Origin: JBFAPK01 sp040676675
Lineage (GTDB): Bacteria > Actinomycetota > Actinomycetes > Mycobacteriales > Micromonosporaceae
NCBI RefSeq assembly: GCF_040676675.1
Contig: NZ_JBFAPK010000047.1
Location: 1-64,000, forward strand
Direction of reading: 5' to 3'
Length of the DNA: 64,000 bases
Shown: positions 1 to 9,067 of the stretch, one piece after another
Layout of the letters: each line of letters opens with the position of its first letter
Numbering within the stretch: the stretch's first letter is position 1
The notes under the pieces: generated by a model
The model's database searches: none
The model's input: the letters and a program-made list of their open reading frames with translations, nothing else
What the model was told of the DNA's origin: nothing
Translations under genes and position numbers: made by a program

Positions 1-43
1 GGCGAGCGGCGACCTCGTCGGGGGTCAACAGCTCGTCATCCAT
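1..43 (-). CDS. HTH DNA-binding protein, N-terminal fragment
   Basis: Only the first 14 codons lie inside the window; they read MDDELLTPDEVAAR. The 'LLTPDEVAAR' start is the usual first helix of the small excisionase/BldC-like MerR-type HTH proteins of actinomycetes. The ATG at 43 is preceded by GAGG at a normal spacing, and the in-frame alternative just upstream runs straight into a stop. It lies downstream of, and on the same strand as, the anti-sigma gene. Assignment rests on a short stretch only. Confidence 0.5.
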   Translation of the reverse strand, partial: MDDELLTPDEVAAR

Positions 44-142
44 TCATGTCCTCAAGCCTGACGGGCTTCGCGGGGCACGGCGGGCCCGACCCCAAACCGC
101 GACCCACCGAGGGACCGCGACCGAAGGAGCGCGACCAGAGAC

Positions 143-949
143 CTACAGCGGCACCGTCACCAGCGGCGTCGCCACCCCGCTCGGGTCCACCGACTGCACC
201 TGCACCCGGTCGATCTCCGCCCGCGGCGTCGAGGTCGAGACCTGGAGCAGCAGCGGCTGGGGCCGGGCGGCGGTGCCGTACCCGCCGGCCGGTACCGACC
301 AGCTGGAGAGCACCTCGGAGGTGCCGTTGCGGCGCAGCACCACCAGCCGGCAGGTACGCGGGCCGGGCAGCTTGGTGAGGGCGAACGAGATCTGCGTGCC
401 GAACGGCGCCGAATCCAGGATCAGGTCGGCGCGGACGCCGGTGCCGCCGTCGGTGGCGGTCACCTTCTGCCCGCCCTCGACCTCGGGGCCGCCGATGCCC
501 GGTCCGGGCTGGCCGCCGGGGCCGGGTTCACCGCTGGGGAACGGCTCGTCGGGACCCGTCGTGGCCGACGCCGTCGCCGAGGGCTGGGCGTCGATGCGCG
601 GCGGATCGGCCAGCCGCGTACCGGCGAAGAGCGCCACGCCGCTGAAGATCAGCAGCGCGACCACGCCGGCGGCCAGGGCGTAGAGCTGGCGGCTGCGGGC
701 CCGGTGGCGTTCCCGTCCGACGGTGACGAGCATCCGGTCGAGCAGCTGCCCGTCCGAGGTCGACTTCTCCACCGTGGCGAGGTCGTCGCCGTCCACGTCG
801 GCGAGCAGGTCGACGACGGGAAGCAGCGACTCCAGCTCGCCCGCGCAGACCCAGCACTCGGCCAGGTGCTCCTCGAAACGTTCGGCGTCGCGCTCGTCGA
901 GCACGCCCAGGGCGTACGAGGCGACGTCCCAGTGCTCCTCGCGGGTCAC
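143..949 (-). CDS. Membrane-anchored anti-sigma factor (zinc-finger ZAS type)
   Basis: A 268-residue protein. The N-terminal anti-sigma zinc domain is visible as H28-x3-C32-x2-C35 (HLAECWVC). A single membrane segment follows at about residues 86-108, then a Pro/Gly/Ser/Thr-rich linker and an extracytoplasmic domain of about 100 residues. It should hold the sigma factor encoded immediately upstream until an envelope signal releases it. Its start codon overlaps the sigma-factor stop as ATGA, so the two are translationally coupled. The external domain carries no named sensor domain that I recognise, so the signal is unknown. Confidence 0.85.
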   Translation of the reverse strand: MTREEHWDVASYALGVLDERDAERFEEHLAECWVCAGELESLLPVVDLLADVDGDDLATVEKSTSDGQLLDRMLVTVGRERHRARSRQLYALAAGVVALLIFSGVALFAGTRLADPPRIDAQPSATASATTGPDEPFPSGEPGPGGQPGPGIGGPEVEGGQKVTATDGGTGVRADLILDSAPFGTQISFALTKLPGPRTCRLVVLRRNGTSEVLSSWSVPAGGYGTAARPQPLLLQVSTSTPRAEIDRVQVQSVDPSGVATPLVTVPL

Positions 950-1503
950 TCTGTCACCCCTCGTTCCTGCAGGGCGGCGCGCAGCGCGCGGAGCGCGTAG
1001 TAGACGCGGGACTTGGCGGTACCGAGCGGCAGGCCCAGTTCCTGGGCGGCCTCCGGCACCGTGCGTCCCCGGAAGTACGTCGAGACGAGGATCTCCCGGT
1101 GCGGTTGGCTCAGGGTCCGCAGCGCGTCGGTGACCGTCATCAGCCGCAGCACCCGGTCCGTCTCGTCGGCCTGGGAGAAGCTCTCCAGGTCCCGGTCGTA
1201 CGTCTCGGCGGGCCGGGCCTGTTCGCTGCGGTGGTCGTCGATCGCGATCCGGCGGGCGACCGTCACGAGCCAGGGCCGGAGCGAGCCGTTCGCCTGCACC
1301 CGCAGCCGGTGCGCGTTGCGCCAGGCCCGCAGCAGCGTCTCCTGCACGATGTCCTCGGCCCGCTGCCGGTCCCCGCCGGTCAGTCGCAGCACGAACATCA
1401 GCAGCGGTCCCGCGTGCTCGGCGTAGAGCATCCGCATCAGCTCGTCCGAGTGGTTCGTTTCGGCCGACCCGGCGTGGTGTCGTCCGGGGACCGATCTCGC
1501 CAT
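946..1503 (-). CDS. ECF-type RNA polymerase sigma factor
   Basis: A 185-residue sigma-70 family ECF factor. Region 2 is visible from 'DELMRMLYAEHAGPLLMF' to 'AEDIVQETLLRAWRN'. Region 4 runs from 'LRTLSQPHREILVSTYF' to the HTH 'LPLGTAKSRVYYALR'. The reading frame stays open upstream to 1794, but the ATG at 1503 fits ECF length and the upstream extension is Arg-rich and overlaps the neighbouring gene's 3' end, so 1503 is preferred. It forms an operon with the overlapping anti-sigma factor. ECF/anti-sigma pairs normally autoregulate; I could not define the promoter motif. Confidence 0.88.
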   Translation of the reverse strand: MARSVPGRHHAGSAETNHSDELMRMLYAEHAGPLLMFVLRLTGGDRQRAEDIVQETLLRAWRNAHRLRVQANGSLRPWLVTVARRIAIDDHRSEQARPAETYDRDLESFSQADETDRVLRLMTVTDALRTLSQPHREILVSTYFRGRTVPEAAQELGLPLGTAKSRVYYALRALRAALQERGVTE

Positions 1504-1718
1504 CACCGGAACATCATGGCGGTCCGCCGGTCGCGCGTCGAGGGTCTTCCACTGATCTATCGCGCGCGGCTGCCGGACGGCGTACGCCCGCTCCGCCCCG
1601 AACCGGTCGCCGCGCCATCCGCTGGCTACCGCATACATCCGCATCCTCCCCATCCGCGCCGGTCCGGGAGCACCGGGTCGGCCGCCACGCAGAGGTACGG
1701 ATCGGGTGCGGCTACGGA

Positions 1719-2576
1719 TCAAAGCGAAACGCCGAAAGTTCCGCGCGGCGGCGGCTGCGATCCGGTCGCCTCGCCGTCGTGCATCGCCGCCCACCCGCCG
1801 ACGAAGCGTTCCAGCTCGTCACCGGCGAGCACCCGGCCGGGGAACCAGTCGCCCGCGACCCGCCGGGTCAGCTCGGGCACGGGCGGCTCGGTCCGGCCGG
1901 CGACGAGCACCAGGTTGCCGTACCGGCGACCGCGCAGCACCGCCGCGTCGGCGATCAGGCAGGCCCGGGGCAGCACCTCGCGCACGGTGGCGACCTGCGC
2001 GCGGGCGTACCGCAGCGGCGGCCCGTCGGCGATGTTGACCAGGTAGACCCCGTCCGGTGTCAGCGCCCGGGCGACCTCGCCGGCGAACTCCACCGACGAC
2101 AGGTGCGCCGGGGTCCGCGCCCCGGCGAAGACGTCCCCGACGACCAGGTCGTACGAGCCGTCGCGGGCGGCGGTGACGGCGGCCCGGGCGTCCTCGACGC
2201 GTACCCGCAGCCGGGGGTCGGGCGGCCAGGGCAGGGTCCGCCGTACCAGCTCCACCAGCGCCGCGTCGATCTCGACGACCCGCTGCTCCGAGCCGGGACG
2301 GGTCCGGGCCACGTACCGGGGCAGGGTCAGCGCCCCGCCGCCGAGGTGCAGCACCCGCAGCGGCCGGCGGGACGGCGCGGCCAGGTCGATCGCGGCGGCC
2401 ATCCGCCGGATGTACTCGAACTCCAGGTGGGTCGGGTCGTCCAGGTCGACGTGCGACTGCGCGGTGCCGTCGAGCAGCAGCGTGAACGCGCGCGGCCGGT
2501 CCGGGTCCGGCGCGATCTCCGCCCGGCCGGTGCCGACCTCCTCGACGACCCGGTCCTTCCCCCGCTTGCGCCCCAC
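1719..2576 (-). CDS. Spermidine-synthase-like class I methyltransferase-fold protein
   Basis: A 285-residue soluble protein with a Rossmann fold of the spermidine synthase family. Visible features are the glycine-rich motif 'VLHLGGGALTLPRYVA', the acidic end of strand 2 'VVEIDAALVELVRR', and 'DLVVGDVFAG', where PAPT enzymes carry their catalytic Asp. The N-terminal 'LLLDGTAQSHVDLDDPTHLEFEY' resembles the putrescine-side region of polyamine synthases. Actinomycete members of this kind are commonly annotated as spermidine synthase without proven activity, and no polyamine gene lies nearby. It is separated from nurA by about 75 bases and may be co-transcribed with it. Confidence 0.75.
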   Translation of the reverse strand: MGRKRGKDRVVEEVGTGRAEIAPDPDRPRAFTLLLDGTAQSHVDLDDPTHLEFEYIRRMAAAIDLAAPSRRPLRVLHLGGGALTLPRYVARTRPGSEQRVVEIDAALVELVRRTLPWPPDPRLRVRVEDARAAVTAARDGSYDLVVGDVFAGARTPAHLSSVEFAGEVARALTPDGVYLVNIADGPPLRYARAQVATVREVLPRACLIADAAVLRGRRYGNLVLVAGRTEPPVPELTRRVAGDWFPGRVLAGDELERFVGGWAAMHDGEATGSQPPPRGTFGVSL

Positions 2577-2651
2577 CCGTCAAGTATCCCCGGACCGGCG
2601 GCCGAAGATCACCGGGTCGGGCCAACGGCCGGCGACGTCACCCACGTCGCC

Positions 2652-3638
2652 TCAGCGGCCGCCCCGGGCCGTGATCGCGGCCCGGCCGGCCGCGATGGTC
2701 AGCGCCCGGTGCAGCAGCCGGGCGTCGCCGAGCAGCCCCCGCAGCCGCCGTTCCAGCCCGGCGATCGGGATCAGGTTCTGCGGCGCGCGCGGGTCCTTGT
2801 ACGAGGTCGAGGCGAACTTCGGCAGCGTCACCAGGGAGAGGTCGGCCAGCGCGACCGCCTCGCCCGGGTCCAGGTCGGTCGAGCACTCCACCCGGACGAT
2901 GCCCGCCCACGGCGCCCCGGCCGGGCCGGGCAGCCGCAGGTACCAGGAGTAGCCGCCCCACGCGGTACCGACCCGGAAGACCGGGCAGCGCTGGCCCGGC
3001 TCCAGCGCCGTCACCACCGCGGAGAGCTGCGCCGACAGGTACCTGCCCTGCTGCGTCTTGATGTAGCCGAGGGTGCGCGGCAGGTTCCGCCGCCGGCGCA
3101 GCGGCCCGTCCACCACCAGCAGGTCGTCCGCGTCCGCGCCGCCCTGCCGGGCCTCCGCCGAGACCTCCACCTCCAGCTCGGTCAGCGGGCCCTGCACCGT
3201 CTGGCTCAGCTTCGCGACGTCGCTGGTGCCGACCCGGTGCACCCGGTAGCGGACCGTCCCGGCGAGCAGGTCCGGCGCCTCCTGGCTGGCCGTGAAGAGC
3301 CCCCGGTCGACCCGGCGCACGGCCAGCTCCGCCGAACCGCGCCGCAGGTCGCAGCGGACCACGCCGGCGGCGTACGAGGCCGCGATGCCCGGGTACGACG
3401 CGCCGTCGTCCTCCCGGGTCCAGAGGCCCGCGTCGATCCGGCGTACCCCGTCGACCAGCAGCACCACCGGCGGCGGCCGCAGCTGCGGCGGCGCCGAGAG
3501 CGGGCGCCAGGTGGCCGCCGGCATCTCGACGTCGGTGTCGACCTGGGCACTGCTCTCGCTGGTCGGCCCGTCGCCCGTCTCCACCTGCTCGAACGAGGTG
3601 CCGTAGGACGGGTTCCACCCGTCCACGTGCCACCGCAC
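2652..3638 (-). CDS. nurA: NurA-like 5'-3' DNA end-resection nuclease
   Basis: A 328-residue protein. NurA-family signatures are visible: the first catalytic Asp in 'VVLLVDGVRR' (D63), the second conserved block 'LLVVDGPLRRRRNL' followed by 'GYIKTQQG', and the C-terminal 'PQNLIPIAGLERRLR' block. NurA nucleases work with the HerA ATPase to degrade the 5' strand at DNA ends, alongside Mre11-Rad50. The start is a GTG at 3638 with GGGAGG 7 bases upstream; the frame remains open further upstream only as antisense of sbcC. It is the last gene of the herA-sbcD-sbcC-nurA operon, 26 bases after sbcC. Function is inferred from motifs plus context. Confidence 0.75.
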   Translation of the reverse strand: MRWHVDGWNPSYGTSFEQVETGDGPTSESSAQVDTDVEMPAATWRPLSAPPQLRPPPVVLLVDGVRRIDAGLWTREDDGASYPGIAASYAAGVVRCDLRRGSAELAVRRVDRGLFTASQEAPDLLAGTVRYRVHRVGTSDVAKLSQTVQGPLTELEVEVSAEARQGGADADDLLVVDGPLRRRRNLPRTLGYIKTQQGRYLSAQLSAVVTALEPGQRCPVFRVGTAWGGYSWYLRLPGPAGAPWAGIVRVECSTDLDPGEAVALADLSLVTLPKFASTSYKDPRAPQNLIPIAGLERRLRGLLGDARLLHRALTIAAGRAAITARGGR

Positions 3639-3664
3639 TGCCGCACCTCCCGTGGGGGTTGAGG

Positions 3665-6136
3665 TCACCCGACCCGCTCGATCCGGGCGGTACGGGGAGT
3701 CTTGTGCACCTCGAAGCGCACCGGCACCCGCTCGGCCAGGGCCGGTACGTGGGTGACGACGCCGACCATCCGGTCCCCGCGCGCGGCCAGGTTCTCCAGG
3801 GTCGCGGCCACCGTGTCGAGCGTGGCGGCGTCGAGCGTGCCGAAGCCCTCGTCCAGCAGGATCGACTCCAGGCTCGCCGCCGTGGTCGACAGCCCGGCGA
3901 GCTGTTCGGAGAGGGCCAGCGCCAGGGCGAGCGAGGCCTGGAACGTCTCGCCGCCCGACAGGGTGCGCACGCCCCGGCGCAGCCCCGCGTCGTGGTGGTC
4001 GACGACGAAGAACTCGCCCTTGTCGTGGCCGAGGTCGTACTGCCCGGCGGAGAGTTCCCGCAGGATCCCGGAGGCGCCGTCGACCAGCAGGTCCAGCGCC
4101 TCGGTCAGCAGCCACCGCTCGAAGTTGTTGGCACGCAGGTGCCCGGCCAGGGTCTTCGCGACCCGGGCCGCCCGCTCGTGCGTACCGCGCTGCTCGGTGA
4201 GCTGGCGGGCCTGTTCGCGGCGCTCGGTGAGCCGCCGGTGCTCCGCCTCGGCGCGCTCGACCGCCACCGCGGCGCCGCGTACCGGGTCGTCGGGCACGGC
4301 GAGCCCCGCGTCGGCGAAGAGCCGCCCGATCCGCTCCTCGACCGCTGCGGCGGTCGCCTCGGCGTCGCGCAGCGCCGCCGCCGCGCCGACCCGCTCGTCC
4401 CGGCGCCGCCGCGCCTCGCCGGCCGCCCAGTCGCCGAGCGCCGTCCAGGCCGCCGCCACGTCGTCGCGGTCCACGGCCGGCGGGCCCAGCCGGGCGATGC
4501 CGTCGCGGGCCGCGTCGAAGTCGCGCCAGGCCGTCCGCAGCCGCTCCTCGGCCGCCTCGACCCCGGCCCGGGCGCGGCGCTGGGCCTCCCGGGTCGAGCG
4601 GACCGACCCGCCCGCCTCGTCGAGGTCGCGCCGCAGCGCCTCCAGGGTCTCCAACCGCTGGCGCAGCGACTCCGGCCCGGGGGAGTCGGCCAGCTGCGCG
4701 GCCAGCTCCGCCAGCCGGGCGTCGAGCTGGTCGTGCCGGGCGCGGGTCCGCTCCAGCGCGCGTTCCAGCTCGCGGGCGGCCTGGTCGCGCTCGGCGACCA
4801 CCCGCTGGGCGGCGTCGGCGGCGGCGCGGGCGGCGTGCCCGGCGGCCTCGGCCGCGGCCAGCGTCGAGCCGGCCGGCACCGCGGGCACCTCGTGCACCGG
4901 CTGCGCGCAGACCGGGCAGGTGGCGCCGGCCGCCAGCTGCGCGCGCAGCGCCGCCGCCCGGTCGCTGTTCTGCGCCTCCTGGTACGCCCGGCGGGCCGCC
5001 TCCAGCGCGCCGGCCGCCTCCTCGGCGGCGGTACGGGCCTGCGCCAGCGCGTCGAGCGCCGCCCGGTGGTCGGTCTCGGCCTCGGCCAGGCCCGCGCCCA
5101 GCGTCCGCGCCTCGCCCGCCGTGCGGTCCCGCTCGGCGTGCGCCCGCAGCAGCAGCCGCAGCGCGGCCGGGTCGCCGGCGCCGGCCAGCTCGCCCCGGAG
5201 CTTCTCCTCCCGCTCCTCGGCGAGCGCCACCGCCCCGGCCGCCTCGGTCGCCTCGGTGCGGGCCGTGGCCACGGCGCGGGCGAGCGCGGCGACCCCCTCG
5301 GGCGGCCGGATCCGGGCCAGCTCGGCGATCTCCGCGTCGAGCGCGGCCACCCCCGTCCGCGCCGCGTCGGCGGCCGCTCGGGCGGCGCGCAGCTCCGGCA
5401 GGGCCGCCTCGACGGCGTCCGCGAGCGTACGGGCGGCGGCGACCTGCCCGGCCGCGGCCGCCAGCGACTCGTCGTCGGTACCGGTGAGGCCGGCGAGGAC
5501 CTGGTCGACGGTGGCGAGCTGGGCCTCGGCGCGGATCGCCCGGGCGCTCGCCCGCTTCTGGATCTCCTCGTAGACCCCGAGCCCCAGCAGGTTCACCAGG
5601 ATCTGCTGCCGGGTCGCCGGCTTGGCGTGCAGGAACTCGGCGAACTGCCCCTGCGGCAGGATCACGCAGCTGGTGAACTGCTCGTACGGCAGTCCGACCG
5701 CCTCCAGCACGGCCTGTTCCATCTCGGCCGGCGTACCGGCGATCACCTCGCCCAGGTCCTCCGGGCTCATCCCGGTGTCGAGCTTGGTGACGTCGAACCC
5801 GGCCGGCATCAGCTGGAGGCCGGCGTTGCCGGTCTTGGCGTTGCCGCGCGCGTCCCGGCGCACCACCCGGGTCGCCACGTACCGCGAGTTCGCCGACTCG
5901 AAGACCAGCCGCACCCGCGCCTCGGCCGACGAGGGGGAGAGCGCGTTGCCGATGCCCCGGGTGCTCGCCCAGCGCGGCACGGTGCCGTACAGGGCGAAGC
6001 AGATCGCGTCGAGGACGGTGGACTTGCCGGAGCCGGTCGGCCCGACCAGCGCGAAGAAGTCGGCGTCGGTGAAGTCGATGGTGGTGGGCTCGCGGAAGAC
6101 GGTGAATCCGGCCATGTCCAGCCGCAGCGGTCTCAC
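3665..6136 (-). CDS. sbcC: SbcC/Rad50-type SMC-like ATPase subunit
   Basis: An 823-residue Rad50-like protein that pairs with SbcD. Walker A is GPTGSGKST at residues 32-40. Long Ala/Arg/Glu-rich coiled coils flank a zinc hook CPVC near residue 405. The ABC signature 'LSGGE' lies near 727 and Walker B 'ILLDEGFGTLD' near 762. The complex opens and trims DNA ends and hairpins with ATP-driven conformational change. The GTG start at 6136 overlaps the sbcD stop as GTGA and leads directly into the canonical 'MAGFTVFREPTTIDF' N-terminus. The frame is open for a further 770 bases upstream, but that is antisense-type sequence over sbcD. Confidence 0.95.
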   Translation of the reverse strand: MRPLRLDMAGFTVFREPTTIDFTDADFFALVGPTGSGKSTVLDAICFALYGTVPRWASTRGIGNALSPSSAEARVRLVFESANSRYVATRVVRRDARGNAKTGNAGLQLMPAGFDVTKLDTGMSPEDLGEVIAGTPAEMEQAVLEAVGLPYEQFTSCVILPQGQFAEFLHAKPATRQQILVNLLGLGVYEEIQKRASARAIRAEAQLATVDQVLAGLTGTDDESLAAAAGQVAAARTLADAVEAALPELRAARAAADAARTGVAALDAEIAELARIRPPEGVAALARAVATARTEATEAAGAVALAEEREEKLRGELAGAGDPAALRLLLRAHAERDRTAGEARTLGAGLAEAETDHRAALDALAQARTAAEEAAGALEAARRAYQEAQNSDRAAALRAQLAAGATCPVCAQPVHEVPAVPAGSTLAAAEAAGHAARAAADAAQRVVAERDQAARELERALERTRARHDQLDARLAELAAQLADSPGPESLRQRLETLEALRRDLDEAGGSVRSTREAQRRARAGVEAAEERLRTAWRDFDAARDGIARLGPPAVDRDDVAAAWTALGDWAAGEARRRRDERVGAAAALRDAEATAAAVEERIGRLFADAGLAVPDDPVRGAAVAVERAEAEHRRLTERREQARQLTEQRGTHERAARVAKTLAGHLRANNFERWLLTEALDLLVDGASGILRELSAGQYDLGHDKGEFFVVDHHDAGLRRGVRTLSGGETFQASLALALALSEQLAGLSTTAASLESILLDEGFGTLDAATLDTVAATLENLAARGDRMVGVVTHVPALAERVPVRFEVHKTPRTARIERVG

Positions 6137-7284
6137 GCCGACTCGACCTCCTCGTAGAGCTCGTCGAAGAGTTCCCGTACGCCGTCCTCGCCCTGCCCCC
6201 GGCTGGTCAGGTAGTCGGCGAAGAGGTCCCGGGGCGAGCGGCCGGCCCGCTGGGCGCCCCGGTTCGCGGCGGCCGTCGCGGCGAGCAGCTCGGGGTCGAT
6301 GCGCACCTCCAGGGCGCGCGGCAGCAGCTCCTGCACCTCCTCGCGCAGCCCGGCCCGCGGGGTCTCCCGCACGTACACCCGCAGCCAGGCGTCCGGCGGC
6401 GACATCGCGGCCAGCTCGGCGAGGGTGCCGCGGACGGTGCGCAGCGGCGTGGCCGCGGTGATCGGCACCTCGCGTACCCTGGCCGCGGTCCGGGCGCCGA
6501 CCTCGACGATGGTGACCGACGGGACGTTCTCCGTCTCGCCGAAGTCGATCGGCAGCGGGCTGCCGCTGTAGCGGATCGGGCAGGGACCGATCACCTGCTG
6601 GGAGCGGTGCAGGTGGCCGAGGGCCACGTAGTGCGCGTTGCCGGGGAAGACGGTGGCCGGTACCGCGTAGCCGAGCACCGTGTGCGCCTCCCGCTCGCCG
6701 CCGCCCGTCTGGGCGCCGACCACGGTCAGGTGCGCGGCGACCAGGTGCACCCGGTCCGGCTCGTCGAAGCCCTCGGTGAGCCGGCCGAGCAGCCGGCCGA
6801 GGTGGTCGGCGTACGTCTGGGTGGCCTCGGCGGCGGTCAGCTCGTACATCTCCACGGCCCGTACCGCGTAGCGCTGGGAGAGGAACGGCAGCGCGACGAC
6901 CCGCCACCGTTCGCCGGAGGCGGTGCTGCCGTCGACGATGTGCTCGGCCGGGCTGTCGCGGACGGTACCGCGCAGCGCCACCCCGGCCGCCTCGGCCCAG
7001 GGGCGCAGCGCGTCCAGGGCCGGGCCGTTGTCGTGGTTGCCGCCGATCGCGACCACCTGGGCGCCGGTGGCCCGCAGCGCCGAGAGCGCCCGGGTGACCA
7101 GCCGGGTCGAGTCGGGCGTCGGGGCCGCCGTGTCGTAGAGGTCCCCGGCGACGATCACCAGGTCGGGTCGCTCGGCGCGGGCGATCTCGACGAGCTGGGC
7201 GAGCACGGCCACGTGCTCGGCGACCCGGTTCTGTCCCTTGAGGACCTTGCCGACGTGCCAGTCGGAGGTGTGCATCAGCTTCAC
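6133..7284 (-). CDS. sbcD: SbcD/Mre11-type exonuclease subunit
   Basis: A 383-residue calcineurin-like phosphoesterase. Metal-binding motifs are in order: DWH (D8, H10), GDLYD (residues 47-51), GGNHDNG (81-87) and 'ALGHLHRS' in the central part. These are the two-metal active site of Mre11/SbcD nucleases. The C-terminal third is the capping and Rad50-binding region. It is coupled to sbcC through a 4-base GTGA overlap and starts 10 bases after the stop of the herA-like gene, which supports one transcript. Confidence 0.95.
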   Translation of the reverse strand: MKLMHTSDWHVGKVLKGQNRVAEHVAVLAQLVEIARAERPDLVIVAGDLYDTAAPTPDSTRLVTRALSALRATGAQVVAIGGNHDNGPALDALRPWAEAAGVALRGTVRDSPAEHIVDGSTASGERWRVVALPFLSQRYAVRAVEMYELTAAEATQTYADHLGRLLGRLTEGFDEPDRVHLVAAHLTVVGAQTGGGEREAHTVLGYAVPATVFPGNAHYVALGHLHRSQQVIGPCPIRYSGSPLPIDFGETENVPSVTIVEVGARTAARVREVPITAATPLRTVRGTLAELAAMSPPDAWLRVYVRETPRAGLREEVQELLPRALEVRIDPELLAATAAANRGAQRAGRSPRDLFADYLTSRGQGEDGVRELFDELYEEVESA

Positions 7285-7294
7285 GCGGGCCGCC

Positions 7295-9067
7295 TCAGAA
7301 CGGGATGTCGTCGTCGGCGAGCGCGCCCGGTCGGGTACCGACCACCGCGAACGGGTCGGCGGCCTGCGTGATCGACCGCAGCGTCTCGGACGGGGCCCGG
7401 CCCGCCTCCGAGACCCGGGTGGCCCAGGCCGGGAACGGGAACTCCAGGCAGAGCGGTACCGGGATGTCCGGCTGGTTGACGAACATCGTGCCGGGCTTGG
7501 CGAGCAGGGCGCGCTGGCGCTGGGCCGGGGGGAGGAAGCCGTACTCGGGTCGGGACGCCTCGGCCGGGTCCAGCCGGCCCACCACCCGGATCGCCGAGTT
7601 CGTCACGATCCGCCGCTCGACCTCGCTCGCGGTCTGCTGCGCCCCGATCAGGATCACCCCGAGCGAGCGGCCCCGCTCGGCGATGTCGAGCAGCACCTCC
7701 TTGATCGGCGAGGAGCCCTCCCGCGGCGCGTACTTGTTCAGCTCGTCCAGCACGACGAAGAGCAGCGGCTTCGCGGTGCCCGCCTTCTCCTTGCGCTCGA
7801 ACTCGCTCTTGAGGGTCACCCCGACCACGAAGCGCTGCGCCCGGTCCGGCAGGTTGTGCAGGTCGACGACGGTCACCTGGGCGCTCTCGGCGGTGTTGAT
7901 GGCGTGCGGGCGGCGGGTGGCCAGGTCGCCCCGGATCAGCCGGGACAGGTCCTTCTTGCTGCCGATCAGCCGCCGGGCGAAGGCGTTGACCGTGCCGATG
8001 CCGACCGCGCTGCCGGCCCACTCGGACCGGGTCTCGTCGTCGTTGAGCCGGTCGACGATGTGGTCCACCAGGTCGGGGTAGGAGCCGATCCGGGTGCCGT
8101 CGATGCTGATCCCGCCGTCGGCCGGCTGCGCGTAGCGGGCCAGGTGCGCCGCGACCGCGTGCACCACCATCGTGTACTGCTGGCGCTCGTCGTCGGCGTC
8201 GGCGAAGACGTACGGCAGCAGCCGGTCGGCGCAGAACTCGGCCAGCGTCCAGTAGAAGCTGTCCACGCCCGCGAGCCGGCTGCTCACGTCCGGCGTGCCC
8301 GAGGCGTCGCCCGCGCGCGGCGGGGCGTAGACCCGCACGTCCGGGAAGGCGCCGGCGGCCAGCCCCAGCTTCGCGTACGCCGTCGTGGTGGCCTCGTCCA
8401 GCCGGGTGTTGGGATGGTCGAGGAAGAGCAGGTCCTCGCCCTTGACGTTGAAGATCAGCGCCTTGGCGTTGACCGCGTCGCCGCCCAGCACGCCGGAGCG
8501 GAAGACCGAGTAGAGCAGGAACGTGGCGAAGCTGGTCTTGGTCGCCACCCCGGAGATGCCGGAGATGGAGACGTGCGCGCCCCGGGTGCCGTCGAGGAAG
8601 TCGGCGTTGAGGAAGACGGGCACGCCGTCGCGGCCGGTCCCCATCGGGATCCGCCGCTCCATCCGGTCGAAGTGCAGCGCGGCGGCGCGGGCGTCACCCT
8701 GCGCGCGGTGCACCAGCGCCCCGGGCGCGGGCGGTACGTACAGCTCCGGGTCGACCCGGGTGGTGCTGATCTCGGCCGCCTCCTGCACCATCGCGGGCAG
8801 CGTGCCGTCGGCGATCGCGAAGACGTCCGAGTCGAACTGTGCCCCCTCGTGCCGGGCGCGGACCTGGGTGACCACCCCGGCGATGGTGACTGGATCCCGG
8901 TCGGGCAGCTCCCGGTGGGTCACCACCACGTCGTCGAGCTGGAGGTAGCTGCCGGGGATGACCGCGGTCCAGAACTGCAGCGGGGTGGCGTCGGCGGTGC
9001 CGAGCACCCGTCCGACCACCTCGCCGGGCCCCTCGGGGGTATCGCCGTCGCGCTCGGGGCCGGTCAC
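7295..9067 (-). CDS. herA: HerA-family DNA translocase/helicase ATPase
   Basis: A 590-residue DUF87/HerA-type ATPase of the FtsK-HerA superfamily. The N-terminal about 130 residues look like the small beta-barrel domain of HerA. The P-loop near residue 170 is unusual, 'GISGVATKTS', lacking the Gly normally placed before the Lys. Walker B is 'LLFVVLDELNKYAP' near 441, followed by the sensor-like 'ILIGAQQTASEVERRI'. HerA forms a hexameric ring that drives NurA along DNA. The start is GTG 9067 with GGAGG six bases upstream. It is the promoter-proximal gene of the operon with sbcD, sbcC and nurA. Confidence 0.85.
   Translation of the reverse strand: MTGPERDGDTPEGPGEVVGRVLGTADATPLQFWTAVIPGSYLQLDDVVVTHRELPDRDPVTIAGVVTQVRARHEGAQFDSDVFAIADGTLPAMVQEAAEISTTRVDPELYVPPAPGALVHRAQGDARAAALHFDRMERRIPMGTGRDGVPVFLNADFLDGTRGAHVSISGISGVATKTSFATFLLYSVFRSGVLGGDAVNAKALIFNVKGEDLLFLDHPNTRLDEATTTAYAKLGLAAGAFPDVRVYAPPRAGDASGTPDVSSRLAGVDSFYWTLAEFCADRLLPYVFADADDERQQYTMVVHAVAAHLARYAQPADGGISIDGTRIGSYPDLVDHIVDRLNDDETRSEWAGSAVGIGTVNAFARRLIGSKKDLSRLIRGDLATRRPHAINTAESAQVTVVDLHNLPDRAQRFVVGVTLKSEFERKEKAGTAKPLLFVVLDELNKYAPREGSSPIKEVLLDIAERGRSLGVILIGAQQTASEVERRIVTNSAIRVVGRLDPAEASRPEYGFLPPAQRQRALLAKPGTMFVNQPDIPVPLCLEFPFPAWATRVSEAGRAPSETLRSITQAADPFAVVGTRPGALADDDIPF

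Noticed and set aside
1504..1794. Extended N-terminus for the ECF sigma factor
   Set aside because: The extra 97 residues are Arg-rich, overlap the spermidine-synthase-like gene and exceed normal ECF length.
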